Made by a program: the position numbers and the translations under genes. This document shows positions 1 to 9,169 of a stretch of 64,000 nucleotides of DNA, piece by piece. Source of the stretch: Bacteroides sp. (GTDB lineage: Bacteria > Bacteroidota > Bacteroidia > Bacteroidales > Bacteroidaceae); NCBI GenBank assembly GCA_021201335.1, contig JAJQFD010000009.1, positions 186,001 through 250,000 of the forward strand. Reading direction: 5' to 3'. The stretch's first letter is position 1; each line of letters begins with the position of its first letter. Under the pieces are notes generated by a model. The model made no database searches. It saw only the letters and a program-made list of their open reading frames with translations, and had not been told where the DNA came from.

Positions 1-1317
1 AAGCCCCGTCATGGCTTTCTTTGTGGCTTCGTATGCATTCAGTTTCTCTTCTGCCATGATGTGCTCTACATTTTCAACCACCACAATCGCATCGTCCACC
101 ACAATACCGATAGCTAATACAAGTCCTAATAATGTAAGTATATTGAGTGAAAACCCGAATATCAACATAAAACCGAAAGTACCAATCAGGGAGATAGGTA
201 CAGCAACAATCGGGATCAGTGTGGAACGCCAGCTTTGAAGAGAGAGAAATACCACCAATACCACCAGAAACAAGGCTTCAAAGAGGGTTTTGTACACCTC
301 ATGGATAGACTCAGATATATAGGTGGTCATATCGAAAGGTATTTCGTAACTTAATCCTTCCGGAAAGTTTTTACTAATTTCATCCATGGCCTTCCTGACG
401 TCTTCCGCTACTTCCATTGCATTCGCTCCAGGCAACATATAGATGCCTAATACAGCAGCATTGTTGTTGTTAATAGCACTCTCCGTGTTATAAGAAGAAG
501 CTTCCAGGGAAATACGTGCTACATCCCGCAAACGAATCATGGAACCATTCGGGTTGGCGCGTATCACAATATCTTCAAACTGGCTAACCGTAGAAAGACG
601 CCCCTGTGTGGTAATCGGAATCGTAACATCCAACCCGCTGACGGGTTGCTGTCCTAAAACTCCGGCGGCAGACTCACGATTCTGGTCTCTTAATGCATTT
701 TGTAAATCTGCTATCGTTATGCCGAAACTGGCCAGTTTGTCTGGTTGCGCCCAGATTTGCATGGCATAATACCGACTACCGATGTTTGAAATCCGTCCTA
801 CACCGGGGAGACGACGAATAACATCCAAAACATTAATTGTAGCGTAGTTACTCAAGTATATTTCATCAAACTTAGGATCACTGGAGGTAAGGATCAATGT
901 CATTAACTGACTGGCAGCCTGCTTCTCCACAGAGATGCCATTCTGTATGACTTCCGCCGGCAAGCGGGATTCCGCCAGTTTTACCCGGTTCTGAATCTCC
1001 ACGGCTGCCAGGTCAGGATCAGCAGATATATCAAATGTAATGGTAGCCGAGAAACCTCCTGAATTGGAACTACTGGACTCCATGTAAATCATACCGGGTG
1101 TACCATTCAGTTCCTGCTCTATCGGAGTTGCCACAGCCTGTGAAACCGTTAACGCGCTTGCCCCTGGATAAGAGGCACTCACTTTGACTACCGGCGGGGT
1201 TATTTGAGGATACTGGTCGATCGGTAACATCGTTAGCCCAATAATCCCCACGATAACAATCAGAATAGAGATAACCGCCGAGAATACAGGTCTGTCTATA
1301 AAGAAGCTAACTTTCAT
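1..1317 (-). CDS. RND efflux transporter, inner-membrane pump (N-terminal part, runs off the window)
   Basis: The 439 codons shown are the N-terminal part of an HAE1/AcrB-type proton-driven multidrug pump of about 1000 residues. Its start is at 1317 and it runs off the left edge. It opens with a membrane helix (MKVSFFIDRPVFSAVISILI), followed by the family signature PGASALTVSQAVATPIEQEL near residue 50. Later helices contain LVVLVVFLSLQSWRSTLIPI and the TM4 segment GIVVDDAIVVVENVEHIM, which carries the paired Asp residues of the proton relay. Only 3 bp separate it from the upstream adaptor gene, so they form one operon; an outer-membrane channel gene would be expected further left. The substrate cannot be told from sequence. 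Confidence 0.95.
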   Translation of the reverse strand, partial: MKVSFFIDRPVFSAVISILIVIVGIIGLTMLPIDQYPQITPPVVKVSASYPGASALTVSQAVATPIEQELNGTPGMIYMESSSSNSGGFSATITFDISADPDLAAVEIQNRVKLAESRLPAEVIQNGISVEKQAASQLMTLILTSSDPKFDEIYLSNYATINVLDVIRRLPGVGRISNIGSRYYAMQIWAQPDKLASFGITIADLQNALRDQNRESAAGVLGQQPVSGLDVTIPITTQGRLSTVSQFEDIVIRANPNGSMIRLRDVARISLEASSYNTESAINNNNAAVLGIYMLPGANAMEVAEDVRKAMDEISKNFPEGLSYEIPFDMTTYISESIHEVYKTLFEALFLVVLVVFLSLQSWRSTLIPIVAVPISLIGTFGFMLIFGFSLNILTLLGLVLAIGIVVDDAIVVVENVEHIMAEEKLNAYEATKKAMTGL

Positions 1318-1320
1318 GGT

Positions 1321-2529
1321 TTACTCTTTTTCGTTATTATCTGTAAAGGAGGTCGGTGTTTCGGCAACTCTTACTTTAATACCCGGAGTTAATTTATGAT
1401 ATCCTTCCACAACAATGTTCTCTCCTTCGGCCAGTCCTCTTTCAACGACCATACTGTTCTCGAACTCGGGTCCAAGTTCAATAAACCGTTTTTCCACCGT
1501 TGAATCCGAGCGCATAATAAATATATTCGCTCCCCCTTTTTCGATGATCACTGCTTTGGCCGGTACTACTACAGCTCCTTCGCGTATATCCAGCAACATC
1601 CTGACTTTTGTAAATTGTCCTGGGAAAAGTACCCTGTTTGGGTTGGGCATTTCAGCACGGACAGAGAAAGTGCCCGTCTCCGGATCTACCTGCGGATCTG
1701 CAAAATCTATCAATCCCTTATGTGGATAAACAGAATTATCGGCCAGGGTGACAGTTACATTCGGTTGCCACGAACGGGATGTATCCTGTTGTCCGATGAT
1801 GATATTTCGTTCCTTACTTTTCAGATAATCGAGTGCAGTCATGCTGAAGTCAACCAGCACCGTATCACTATTTACCACAGTAGCCAACAAAGACTTGCCA
1901 CTATTGGGTCCTACCAATGTTCCGATGTCTACATTACGTTCACTTATATATCCTGATATAGGAGATCTCACCGTGGTGTAGCCAAGTTCCATCAGAGATT
2001 GTGTTAAATCGGCTTTACTCATGGCTACAGTGGCTGTAGCCGTTTCAAAGGCAGCGACGGCATTATCCAGATCGAGCTGACTGGCAGCATTCAATTTATA
2101 AAGAGGTTCAATGCGTTTGTAGTCTCTTTCTGCTTTTAATGCTTGTGCTTCATCTTTTTTAAGTTGGGCACGGGCTCTGTCAACACGGGCTTTGTATTGA
2201 TCCTGATTGATGATGAAAAGAACCTGATTCCTGTCGACATAGGTTCCTTCCGCAAACAACATTCTTTCCAGATAACCTTCCACCCTGGCACGAACTTCTA
2301 CAAATTGCTGGGCACGAACACGTCCTACATATTCACCATATAACTCGACATCTTTTTTCTGAGCCGGTTCAATCATAATAATAGGTAAGGGAGGATCTAC
2401 CTTTCGAGGTCTCGATACATAATAATATATGCCTAGTAAAACAGCAAGAGCAATTAAAGCAAGAATCAGACGTTTCTTGTTGAACCGTATGTCGCCCTTA
2501 GGAGAAAGCGATTTCATTATTTTTCTCAT
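1321..2529 (-). CDS. RND efflux periplasmic adaptor (membrane fusion protein)
   Basis: This 402-residue protein is the adaptor joining the inner-membrane pump to an outer-membrane channel. A single N-terminal membrane anchor (about residues 20-40) is followed by the barrel-sandwich/lipoyl half-motif (VEVRARVEGYLERMLFAEGT), an alpha-helical hairpin (about 105-175), the second lipoyl half (TTVRSPISGYISERNVDIG) and the beta-barrel and membrane-proximal domains, matching the MexA/AcrA order. No lipobox is present, so anchoring is by the helix. A start at the fifth residue (2517) is also possible. It is first in the operon with the pump that follows 3 bp later. Confidence 0.94.
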   Translation of the reverse strand: MRKIMKSLSPKGDIRFNKKRLILALIALAVLLGIYYYVSRPRKVDPPLPIIMIEPAQKKDVELYGEYVGRVRAQQFVEVRARVEGYLERMLFAEGTYVDRNQVLFIINQDQYKARVDRARAQLKKDEAQALKAERDYKRIEPLYKLNAASQLDLDNAVAAFETATATVAMSKADLTQSLMELGYTTVRSPISGYISERNVDIGTLVGPNSGKSLLATVVNSDTVLVDFSMTALDYLKSKERNIIIGQQDTSRSWQPNVTVTLADNSVYPHKGLIDFADPQVDPETGTFSVRAEMPNPNRVLFPGQFTKVRMLLDIREGAVVVPAKAVIIEKGGANIFIMRSDSTVEKRFIELGPEFENSMVVERGLAEGENIVVEGYHKLTPGIKVRVAETPTSFTDNNEKE

Positions 2530-2803
2530 TTAAGTATTTAGTATTTTGTGTAGCAACCAACCGTTTCCGTTCACCTACCAAAAGATATTCATCACATTTA
2601 TATTCAATAATACTATATATATAATAAAAATTGGTCTTTTTTGTTCAGGAAGATTTGGATATATGACAAATAGACCATAAAAAAGTTAGAAGTTAACAAC
2701 CAATTTAAAAGAAATGTAATATCATCAAAATGCAGAGATATTCTGCTCACTTCCTTGATTTGTAGAGATCTGATTTTTGAGTACTTGCCTTGCTCAAAGA
2801 TTG

Positions 2804-2931
2804 GCGCAGCCCAAGTCTTTATTCTTGCGCAGCCCAAGTTCCCTGGATTGGCGCAGCCCAAGTTTGCAGACTTACGCAGCCCAAGTATACAGATTAGCGC
2901 TGCGCAAGTTTCCGGACTTGTGCAGCGCCAA
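2804..2931. repeat. Six-copy tandem repeat, about 23 bp per unit
   Basis: Six imperfect copies start at 2804, 2827, 2851, 2874, 2897 and 2920 (spacing 23, 24, 23, 23, 23). The conserved core is GCGCAGCCCAAGT and the remaining ~10 bp vary. The core with its flanks is weakly palindromic (CTTG...CAAG), and the array ends in opposed sequences, AGATTGGCGC at 2798 and GCGCCAATCT at the right end. It fills most of the 464-bp gap between the efflux adaptor gene and hydF. Short open frames that cross it read the repeat as low-complexity peptide and are not credible genes. Confidence 0.85.
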
Positions 2932-2993
2932 TCTTTTTATCTTTCAGAATGTGTTGATGAAACAATAATTGGAGCAAAAAAGAGAAACCTAAC

Positions 2994-4187
2994 CTAGCAT
3001 TCTGGATAAACCACCCGACCAAGTATTCCTTTCAGGTATGCAATCGCAATTCCATAATTGGTAATAGCCACTTTTTGTCCTTCAGCTTTCTCAATCCGTG
3101 ATAATACATGCTTACGATTAAACATACAGGCACCACAATGGATAATCAGGTCATACGAATTCAGGTATCTCGGAAAATCCGAACCACTTACTACATCTAC
3201 AGATAGTTTCTGTCCCACTCGTTGCCTTAGCATTTGTGGAATCTTTACCCGACCTATATCTTCGCCCAAAGGCGCATGGGTGCAAGCTTCGGCAATAAGC
3301 ACATGAGAATCTTCCGTTAATTTATCAATAGCATGGGCGCCCTCAATAAATTTCTTGATATTTCCTTTATATTGTGCAAAAAGAACAGAAAAAGAGGTTA
3401 GCTTGCTTTCCTCTGGCAATCGTTGATAAACATATTCAAACACTTGCGAATCTGTAATAATCAATTCAGGAGGAGTGACCAGTGAAGCCAGTGTTTTATC
3501 CATTAACTCTGGTATACAACTCACAATAATACAATTTTTATCCAACAGTTCACGAATAGTCTGCGCCTGTGGTAAAATAAGCCTACCTACCGGTGCCTGT
3601 TGATCCTGTGGCATTACAAGCATCACTACATCCCCGGCCTTCACCAGATTGCCGGTAATCGTATTTCCTTTTTGAGTTTGCTGATTGATTTTACGAATAA
3701 TAGCAATCAAATCTTTTATACCTTCACCGGTCCGGGCATTTACGGCTACCGCATCCAGCCCGGCCTTTTGCTGAATATAATCCAAAAGAACCTGAGTGTC
3801 GCTCCTTTGTTCGCATATATTCAACACAGCTATAACCGCTACTTTTTGTTGGACAAACATTTCCATCCAACAAACTTCCTCCGTTATATCATTCCCTTTA
3901 CAAATAATAAGAGCTATATCTGTTTTTTCAATTGCTTTTTTAGTCTGTTCCAGCCGCTCTCGTCTCAACATACTGGTGTCATCAAAACCCGCTGTATCCA
4001 TTAAGAGACAAGCCCCTACTCCCGGAATCTCCATTCTCTTACTAACCAGATCGGTGGTTGTTCCGGCTATTTCAGATACCACAGCTGTGTATTGTCCTGT
4101 AATGGCATTCAGCAAAGAGGATTTACCACTGTTACATTTGCCGAATATCCCAATATGTAATCTCTCTATTTGAACTATATTATTCAT
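2994..4187 (-). CDS. hydF: [FeFe]-hydrogenase maturation GTPase HydF
   Basis: HydF is the scaffold on which the 2Fe subcluster of the H-cluster is assembled and from which it is delivered to the hydrogenase apoprotein. The N-terminal GTPase domain shows a P-loop (GKCNSGKSSLLNAITG), a DTAGFDD G3 motif and a degenerate G4 (VLNICE). The C-terminal domain carries the cluster-ligand pattern CTH...HCGAC (CxH-HCxxC). At 397 residues it is full length. Its ATG overlaps the hydG stop (ATGA), so translation is probably coupled. No hydrogenase structural gene lies in the window. Confidence 0.95.
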   Translation of the reverse strand: MNNIVQIERLHIGIFGKCNSGKSSLLNAITGQYTAVVSEIAGTTTDLVSKRMEIPGVGACLLMDTAGFDDTSMLRRERLEQTKKAIEKTDIALIICKGNDITEEVCWMEMFVQQKVAVIAVLNICEQRSDTQVLLDYIQQKAGLDAVAVNARTGEGIKDLIAIIRKINQQTQKGNTITGNLVKAGDVVMLVMPQDQQAPVGRLILPQAQTIRELLDKNCIIVSCIPELMDKTLASLVTPPELIITDSQVFEYVYQRLPEESKLTSFSVLFAQYKGNIKKFIEGAHAIDKLTEDSHVLIAEACTHAPLGEDIGRVKIPQMLRQRVGQKLSVDVVSGSDFPRYLNSYDLIIHCGACMFNRKHVLSRIEKAEGQKVAITNYGIAIAYLKGILGRVVYPEC

Positions 4188-5538
4188 GATCGTGGGGAAT
4201 ATGATATATTTTTGAGAAGTGTTTCTCCCTTAAGCCGTGTTTCAGGCGAAGCATAATCTTTTAAATATTCTTTCAAGGTGATCAGCGCATTGGCCGTACA
4301 GTTTCCTGCTATTTTTCCACTCTTCACCATTGACATAAATCTCTCTCCTGTACGACCTGAGCCATAGCATGCAGTACAAAAACTGGGGATAAATCCTAAA
4401 TCCAGTAACCATCCTACCACTTCATCCAAACTTCGATGATCCCGGATGTCGAACTGGGCAGTATCTTCTCCCTGATGCTTTTGTTCATAACCTCCTACAC
4501 TGGTATGAGAACCGCCGCTGAGTTGCGATATGCCCAAGGAAAGAGCTTTTTCTCTCATATCCTGTGATTCGCGGGTGGAAATAATCATTCCTGTATAGGG
4601 CACACTAATGCGAATGACGGCTACCAGTTTCTGAAATATGTCATCCGAAACTGCGTTCTCAAACAGATTCGTATCAATATCATCCGCTGGACAAATCCGA
4701 GGGACACTTATCGTATGCGGTCCTACCCCTTGTGCAGCCTCTAAATGTTCGGCATGCATCAGTAAACCTATAAAATCATATAAATAATGAGATAACCCGA
4801 ACAGGACTCCTATTCCTACATCGTCAATCCCCCCCCCTGCATAGCACGATCCATTGCTTCGGTGTGATAGGCATAATTACTTTTGGGGCCAAGAGGATGC
4901 AGTTTCTGATAGGTTTCTTTGTGGTAAGTTTCCTGAAACAGGATGTAAGTACCGATATGCGCTTCTTTTAGTAAGCGGTAATTCTCTATTGTCGTAGCGG
5001 CTATATTAATATTTACACGGCGAATAACTCCGTTGGCGTGTCGGATTCGATAAATCGTATCAATACTTTCCAGTATATATTCTATGGGGGTTAATGGGTG
5101 CTCTCCAGCTTCCAATGCCAGGCGCTTATGCCCCATATCCTGTAACGCAATTACTTCCTCGGCGATCTCTTCCTGCGAAAGCCGGATCCGGCGCATATCC
5201 TTATTGGTTGCATGATAAGGGCAGTATAAACAACCGTTCATGCAATAATTAGATAAATACAAGGGAGCAAACATGACAATCCGGTTTCCATACAGCTTCT
5301 CTTTGATTTGACGTGCCAGAACAAAGACTTCATTGGTAAGATCAGGCAAGTCGCATTCCAGTAATAAAGCTGCTTCTCTGTGCTGAAGTCCTTTTCCTTC
5401 GGCGGCTTTTTTCAAGATACTTTCCAGAAGTAATCTGTTCTTGTTATTCTGTGTGGTATAGCTTATTGTCTCAACAATTTCATTGTGATCAATAAACTCT
5501 TCTGCTTTATCTGAACGAATATTATACATAGAAATCAT
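4184..5538 (-). pseudogene. hydG: [FeFe]-hydrogenase maturation radical SAM enzyme HydG, frameshifted at a G9 tract
   Basis: HydG cleaves tyrosine to make the CO and CN ligands of the H-cluster. The N-terminal frame (4816-5538) holds the radical SAM motif CMNGCLYC and runs to DRAMQGG. It then leaves frame at nine consecutive G (C run on the plus strand, 4829-4837) and stops 5 codons later. The rest continues in another frame (4184 to about 4832) as IDDVGIGVLFGLS...HAEHLE, with the C-terminal cluster motif FCTACYGSGRTGERF...GNC. With 7 or 10 G the two parts join into a normal HydG of about 450 residues. Start may be 5538 or the ATG at 5529. HydE ends 5 bp upstream and hydF overlaps the end. 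It could be a sequencing error, a phase-variable gene or a true loss. Confidence 0.9.
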
Positions 5539-5543
5539 TTCTT

Positions 5544-6578
5544 TTACGGATAATCTCCCCGACTATCGGAAAGATAATACCGGATAGATTCTATTCTTCT
5601 TTTTAAATCTTTATACTGCTCCTGCGGAGTAATATGGATGGCTTCTTTGCCATCGTATATAATGTATTTCGTCTTATATTCAATGGGGAGAAGATTAGGC
5701 ATTATGACATTGGCTCCTGCCAGAATTCCCCTTTCATATCCATCTTTTGCCAATGTAGCCAACGCAGTGGTAGCCGGGATAAGAGCCTTCGGAAACATTA
5801 AACGAAGAATAGAGATGAGTAACAATGTAATCTCCACACTTCCCGAAGGTTCATGGGCAAAGGGTGTATCCTGCTGAGGGATGAAAGGGCCTAATCCGAT
5901 CATGTGAGGTTTTATTTCTTCCAGAAAAAGAAGATCATCGACCAGGTGCTCCAGTGTTTGTCCCGGAGTACCTACCATCATACCGGCTCCGGTTTGAAAA
6001 CCAATTTGCTTCAGGTTGCGAAGGCATTGCTTCCGGTTATCTGGTGACATATTCGCCGGATGTAAAGAGGCGTAATGCTGGGGATTAGCCGTTTCATGCC
6101 GTAACAAATAACGATTCGCACCAGCCTTATATAATGCCTGATAAGAGTCTTTACTTCTTTCACCCAGAGAAAGAGTGATAGCTGTGTGATGATAATCGCG
6201 ACGGATGCTTTTTATCAGATCTTGCATAAAAGCATCGTCCAATAGAGAGTCCTCTCCTCCCTGAAGCACAAAAGTCCTGATTCTTAAACTGTCGCCCAAA
6301 CGACAACATTCCAAGACCTGTTCTTTTTCCAGCCTGTATCTTGCTACATTGGAGTTGGCTTTACGGATACCACAATAATAGCAATTATTGCGGCAATAGT
6401 TGGTGAGTTCAATTAATCCCCGTACATAAACAGCCTTTCCAAAATAGGTCATAGCAACTACACGGGCGCACTCGTTGATATATTTCAATAATTCATGGTC
6501 ACAGCCTGCCAGCAAACGGAGATATTCTGACCGTTCCAAATGTCTGTTTTGCGACAAACGCTGTACAAGCTGCTTCAT
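5544..6578 (-). CDS. hydE: [FeFe]-hydrogenase maturation radical SAM protein HydE
   Basis: HydE acts with HydG and HydF in building the H-cluster. This 344-residue protein has the radical SAM CX3CX2C motif as CRNNCYYCGIRKANSN near residue 67, a TIM-barrel core and the family segments LQGGEDS and TGAGMMVGTPGQTLEHLVDD. It is the first gene of hydE-hydG-hydF. The 170-bp gap upstream is AT-rich, and I saw no exact TAnnTTTG element in it. Confidence 0.95.
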   Translation of the reverse strand: MKQLVQRLSQNRHLERSEYLRLLAGCDHELLKYINECARVVAMTYFGKAVYVRGLIELTNYCRNNCYYCGIRKANSNVARYRLEKEQVLECCRLGDSLRIRTFVLQGGEDSLLDDAFMQDLIKSIRRDYHHTAITLSLGERSKDSYQALYKAGANRYLLRHETANPQHYASLHPANMSPDNRKQCLRNLKQIGFQTGAGMMVGTPGQTLEHLVDDLLFLEEIKPHMIGLGPFIPQQDTPFAHEPSGSVEITLLLISILRLMFPKALIPATTALATLAKDGYERGILAGANVIMPNLLPIEYKTKYIIYDGKEAIHITPQEQYKDLKRRIESIRYYLSDSRGDYP

Positions 6579-6749
6579 AATAGATACAGAGTTAAGATAA
6601 GTAAAGATAAGAAATGTTATTTAAAATAAAAGGGATTGGTGTATAAAATTGTAATGACTCTTTTTTAGAACTTAATCAATTCCTTTTTTTATTTACAAGA
6701 ATGATCAGTTCTTAATCTTACCGCTTTTATGTACCAATCCCGTTCTTTG

Positions 6750-7070
6750 TTAATGTGCTAGTTTCAGGCCAACAATGCCGAGAATGATCAGCAAGGCCGA
6801 ACAAAGTCTCCAGATACTTGCCGAATCATGAAAAAAGATTATTCCGATCGTAAGTGTTCCCACGGCTCCTATCCCTGTCCACACAGCATAGGCTGTACCA
6901 ATGGGAATTTCTTTTTGCGCCAGAAACAATAAATAACCACTTATTCCCATAGATACTACGGCCACTGCCAGAAAAGGGTAATGATACTTAGGCATCATAT
7001 CAGCCAGCTTAAAACCCAACGGCCAGCCCATTTCGAATAGCCCGGCCAAAAATAAATAAATCCAAGACAT
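6750..7070 (-). CDS. SMR-family exporter, SugE/Gdx (guanidinium) type
   Basis: This 106-residue protein has four membrane helices, the size of a small multidrug resistance subunit that works as an antiparallel dimer. The essential membrane Glu is in GLFEMGWPLGFK (residue 13), and the segment IPIGTAYAVWTGIGAVGT matches the SugE/Gdx branch, known to export guanidinium, rather than EmrE. It stands alone, between hydE and the phosphoglucomutase terminator. I looked for a guanidine-I riboswitch in the 120 bp upstream and did not find one. Confidence 0.88.
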   Translation of the reverse strand: MSWIYLFLAGLFEMGWPLGFKLADMMPKYHYPFLAVAVVSMGISGYLLFLAQKEIPIGTAYAVWTGIGAVGTLTIGIIFFHDSASIWRLCSALLIILGIVGLKLAH

Positions 7071-7190
7071 TTTGCTAAAGTTTTAGTTTTCTAAAGTTAT
7101 TGTTAGTAATAATAGTTCGACTTACTAAATAGTTGAATGCATTCCGAAACAAGGTCGTTGTTATCAGCAACTTATTGTTGAGCACGCATA

Positions 7191-7230
7191 AAAAAAAGAG
7201 ACCGCCTCTGGTTTGTGAGACAGTCTCTTT
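7191..7230 (-). terminator. Rho-independent terminator after the phosphoglucomutase gene
   Basis: On the minus strand the 8-bp arms AAAGAGAC and GTCTCTTT close a hairpin that runs straight into a T run, about 30 bp after the phosphoglucomutase stop. Confidence 0.8.
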
Positions 7231-7258
7231 CGAATATATGTTTAAATAGCTGGGAATC

Positions 7259-9004
7259 TTAAATTCCCAAAGATTTCATTACAGCTTTAATCTTATCATC
7301 GGCGGCAGCATTCGCTCCGTCGAAACAATTGCGACAGCCCATCTCCCCTTTCACTTCAATATAGAACTTAATCTTGGGTTCTGTTCCGGAAGGACGGACC
7401 GATACTTTGGTACCATCTTCCGTAAAATATTGAAGTACATTTGATTTATCTGGCATATCTATATCCACTACCCGCCCGGCTTCATCCGTTTGCTTCAATG
7501 TCAGGAAGTCTTTCCAAAGAATGATTTTCGATCCAGCTATTTCTATGGGTGGATTTACACGGAAATCAACCATCATTTGCTTGATTTCATCTGCACCACT
7601 TTTACCCGGTTTTACTACACTGATTCCTTTCTCCTTCGAGAAGCCATATTCCACATAGATGTCTTTCAATAACTCATAAAGTGATTTACTGTTATCTTTA
7701 GCCCATACAGCAATCTCAGAAATCAAGCAACAGGCCGATACCGCATCTTTATCACGTACAAAATCTTCAGCAAGGAATCCATAACTTTCTTCTCCCCCAC
7801 CGATATATTTTTGTTTTCCTTCGCGTAAACGAATTTCACGGGCAATCCATTTGAATCCTGTATAGCAATCGAGCATCTCAATATTGTTCTTATCAGCAAT
7901 CTTTTTGATCAGCTCGGTCGTTACAATGGTTTTTACACAGAATTCATTTCCCTTTATCTTATCGAGAGCCTTATACTGTGTCAGGATGTAATAAAGATAC
8001 ATCAGGCATGTCTGATTACCATTAATCAATACCCATTCTCCTTTTTCGTCTTTACAGGCAATACCTACCCGGTCGGCATCCGGATCGCTCGCCATAACCA
8101 GTTCAGCGTCTACTTCTTTTGCTTTCTCAATAGCCATAGAGAGGGCAGCCGGTTCTTCCGGATTAGGTGATTTAACTGTGGGGAAATCTCCGCTTACCAC
8201 ATCTTGCTCAGGTACATGAATAATGTTGGTAAAGCCCCAGCTTTCCAATGCCCGTGGAACCATTTTAACTCCTGTTCCGTGAATAGGAGTATATACGATC
8301 TTGGTATCATGGTGACGCTTGATTACATCGGGAGCCAAAGAAACAGTTTTCACAGCATCAATGTATTCCTGATCCATCTTTTCACCGATGATCTCAATCA
8401 ATGCTGGATTACCTTTGAACTTGATATCTGCCGCAGAAGAAACCTTATTCACTTCGTCGATAATACCCTTATCATGAGGAGCCAATACCTGTGCCCCATC
8501 ATCCCAGTAGGCTTTATATCCGTTGTATTCCTTTGGATTATGAGAAGCAGTCAGGATAATACCACTCTGGCATCCGAGTTGACGAATGGCAAAAGATACT
8601 TCCGGGGTAGGACGAAGATCTTCAAACAAATAAACCTTAATACCGTTGGCAGAGAAAATATCCGCAGATATTTCAGCAAACTTACGGCTGTTGTTACGAC
8701 AATCATGACCGATGACTACAGAAATCTGATCCAGGTCTTTGAAATTGGCATTCAGGTAATTGGATAGTCCTTGAGTTGCGGCACCAACTGTATAAATATT
8801 CATACGATTACTACCTACTCCCATTATACCACGAAGACCTCCTGTACCAAACTCCAGGTCTTTATAAAAACTTTCAATTAGTTCGGTTTTATCTTCGTTC
8901 TCTAACATTTTTCTAACTGCTGCCTGAGTCTCAGCATCATAGGAGGGTTCAAGCCATTTCTTTGCTTTTTCAGTTACCTGTAGGATGAGTTCCTGATTAT
9001 TCAT
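7259..9004 (-). CDS. Phosphoglucomutase/phosphomannomutase (alpha-D-phosphohexomutase)
   Basis: This 581-residue enzyme interconverts hexose 1- and 6-phosphates in the cytosol, linking glycogen, nucleotide-sugar and glycolytic pools. All four family motifs are present: the active-site serine loop TASHNPKEYNGYKAYW, the metal loop DPDADRVGIA, the sugar-binding loop GGEESYGF and the phosphate-binding RPSGTEPKIKFY. Length and order match the long bacterial PgcA-type mutases. The C-terminal MGCRNC cysteine pair is unusual. It is flanked by its own promoter-like element and terminator, so it is probably monocistronic. Confidence 0.95.
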   Translation of the reverse strand: MNNQELILQVTEKAKKWLEPSYDAETQAAVRKMLENEDKTELIESFYKDLEFGTGGLRGIMGVGSNRMNIYTVGAATQGLSNYLNANFKDLDQISVVIGHDCRNNSRKFAEISADIFSANGIKVYLFEDLRPTPEVSFAIRQLGCQSGIILTASHNPKEYNGYKAYWDDGAQVLAPHDKGIIDEVNKVSSAADIKFKGNPALIEIIGEKMDQEYIDAVKTVSLAPDVIKRHHDTKIVYTPIHGTGVKMVPRALESWGFTNIIHVPEQDVVSGDFPTVKSPNPEEPAALSMAIEKAKEVDAELVMASDPDADRVGIACKDEKGEWVLINGNQTCLMYLYYILTQYKALDKIKGNEFCVKTIVTTELIKKIADKNNIEMLDCYTGFKWIAREIRLREGKQKYIGGGEESYGFLAEDFVRDKDAVSACCLISEIAVWAKDNSKSLYELLKDIYVEYGFSKEKGISVVKPGKSGADEIKQMMVDFRVNPPIEIAGSKIILWKDFLTLKQTDEAGRVVDIDMPDKSNVLQYFTEDGTKVSVRPSGTEPKIKFYIEVKGEMGCRNCFDGANAAADDKIKAVMKSLGI

Positions 9005-9045
9005 AACGTTATTATCTTAGGTTTATAAATCTTTATTGAAGAAAG

Positions 9046-9053
9046 CAAAAATA
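9046..9053 (-). promoter_or_regulatory. Bacteroidetes -7 promoter element for phosphoglucomutase
   Basis: Minus-strand TATTTTTG matches TAnnTTTG and lies 42 bp before the ATG. No clear -33 TTTG was seen. Confidence 0.55.
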
Positions 9054-9103
9054 GATGAATTTGTTTATATATCCTAGCCATTTTGAGGAAATTTATTAAA
9101 GAA

Positions 9104-9150
9104 AAACCATATATAATACTCTAAAGGTAATAAAGTATCATATATGGTTT
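9104..9150 (-). terminator. Hairpin terminator after the C69 dipeptidase
   Basis: Inverted arms of 17 nt (9104-9120 and 9134-9150, with AAACCATATAT at the base) lie just downstream of the dipeptidase stop and are followed on the minus strand by a short T run. Because the stem is AT-rich, its strength is uncertain. Confidence 0.65.
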
Positions 9151-9169
9151 TAACTTTATGACTAATGGA

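Noticed and set aside
2804..2931. Tandem array read as a CRISPR
   Set aside because: The unit is 23-24 bp with a ~13-bp core and only ~10 bp of variable sequence. There is no repeat-spacer structure of usual size and no cas gene.
2755..2997. Plus-strand open frames of 63-80 codons over the repeat array
   Set aside because: They simply translate the tandem repeat into AQPK/RSPS-type peptide, with no start context or family resemblance.
7071..7190. Guanidine riboswitch upstream of the SugE/Gdx-type exporter
   Set aside because: The short upstream region lacks the ykkC conserved elements as far as I can see.
8204..8767. 187-codon open frame opposite the phosphoglucomutase gene
   Set aside because: It lies wholly inside a well-supported gene on the other strand, and its translation resembles no protein I know.
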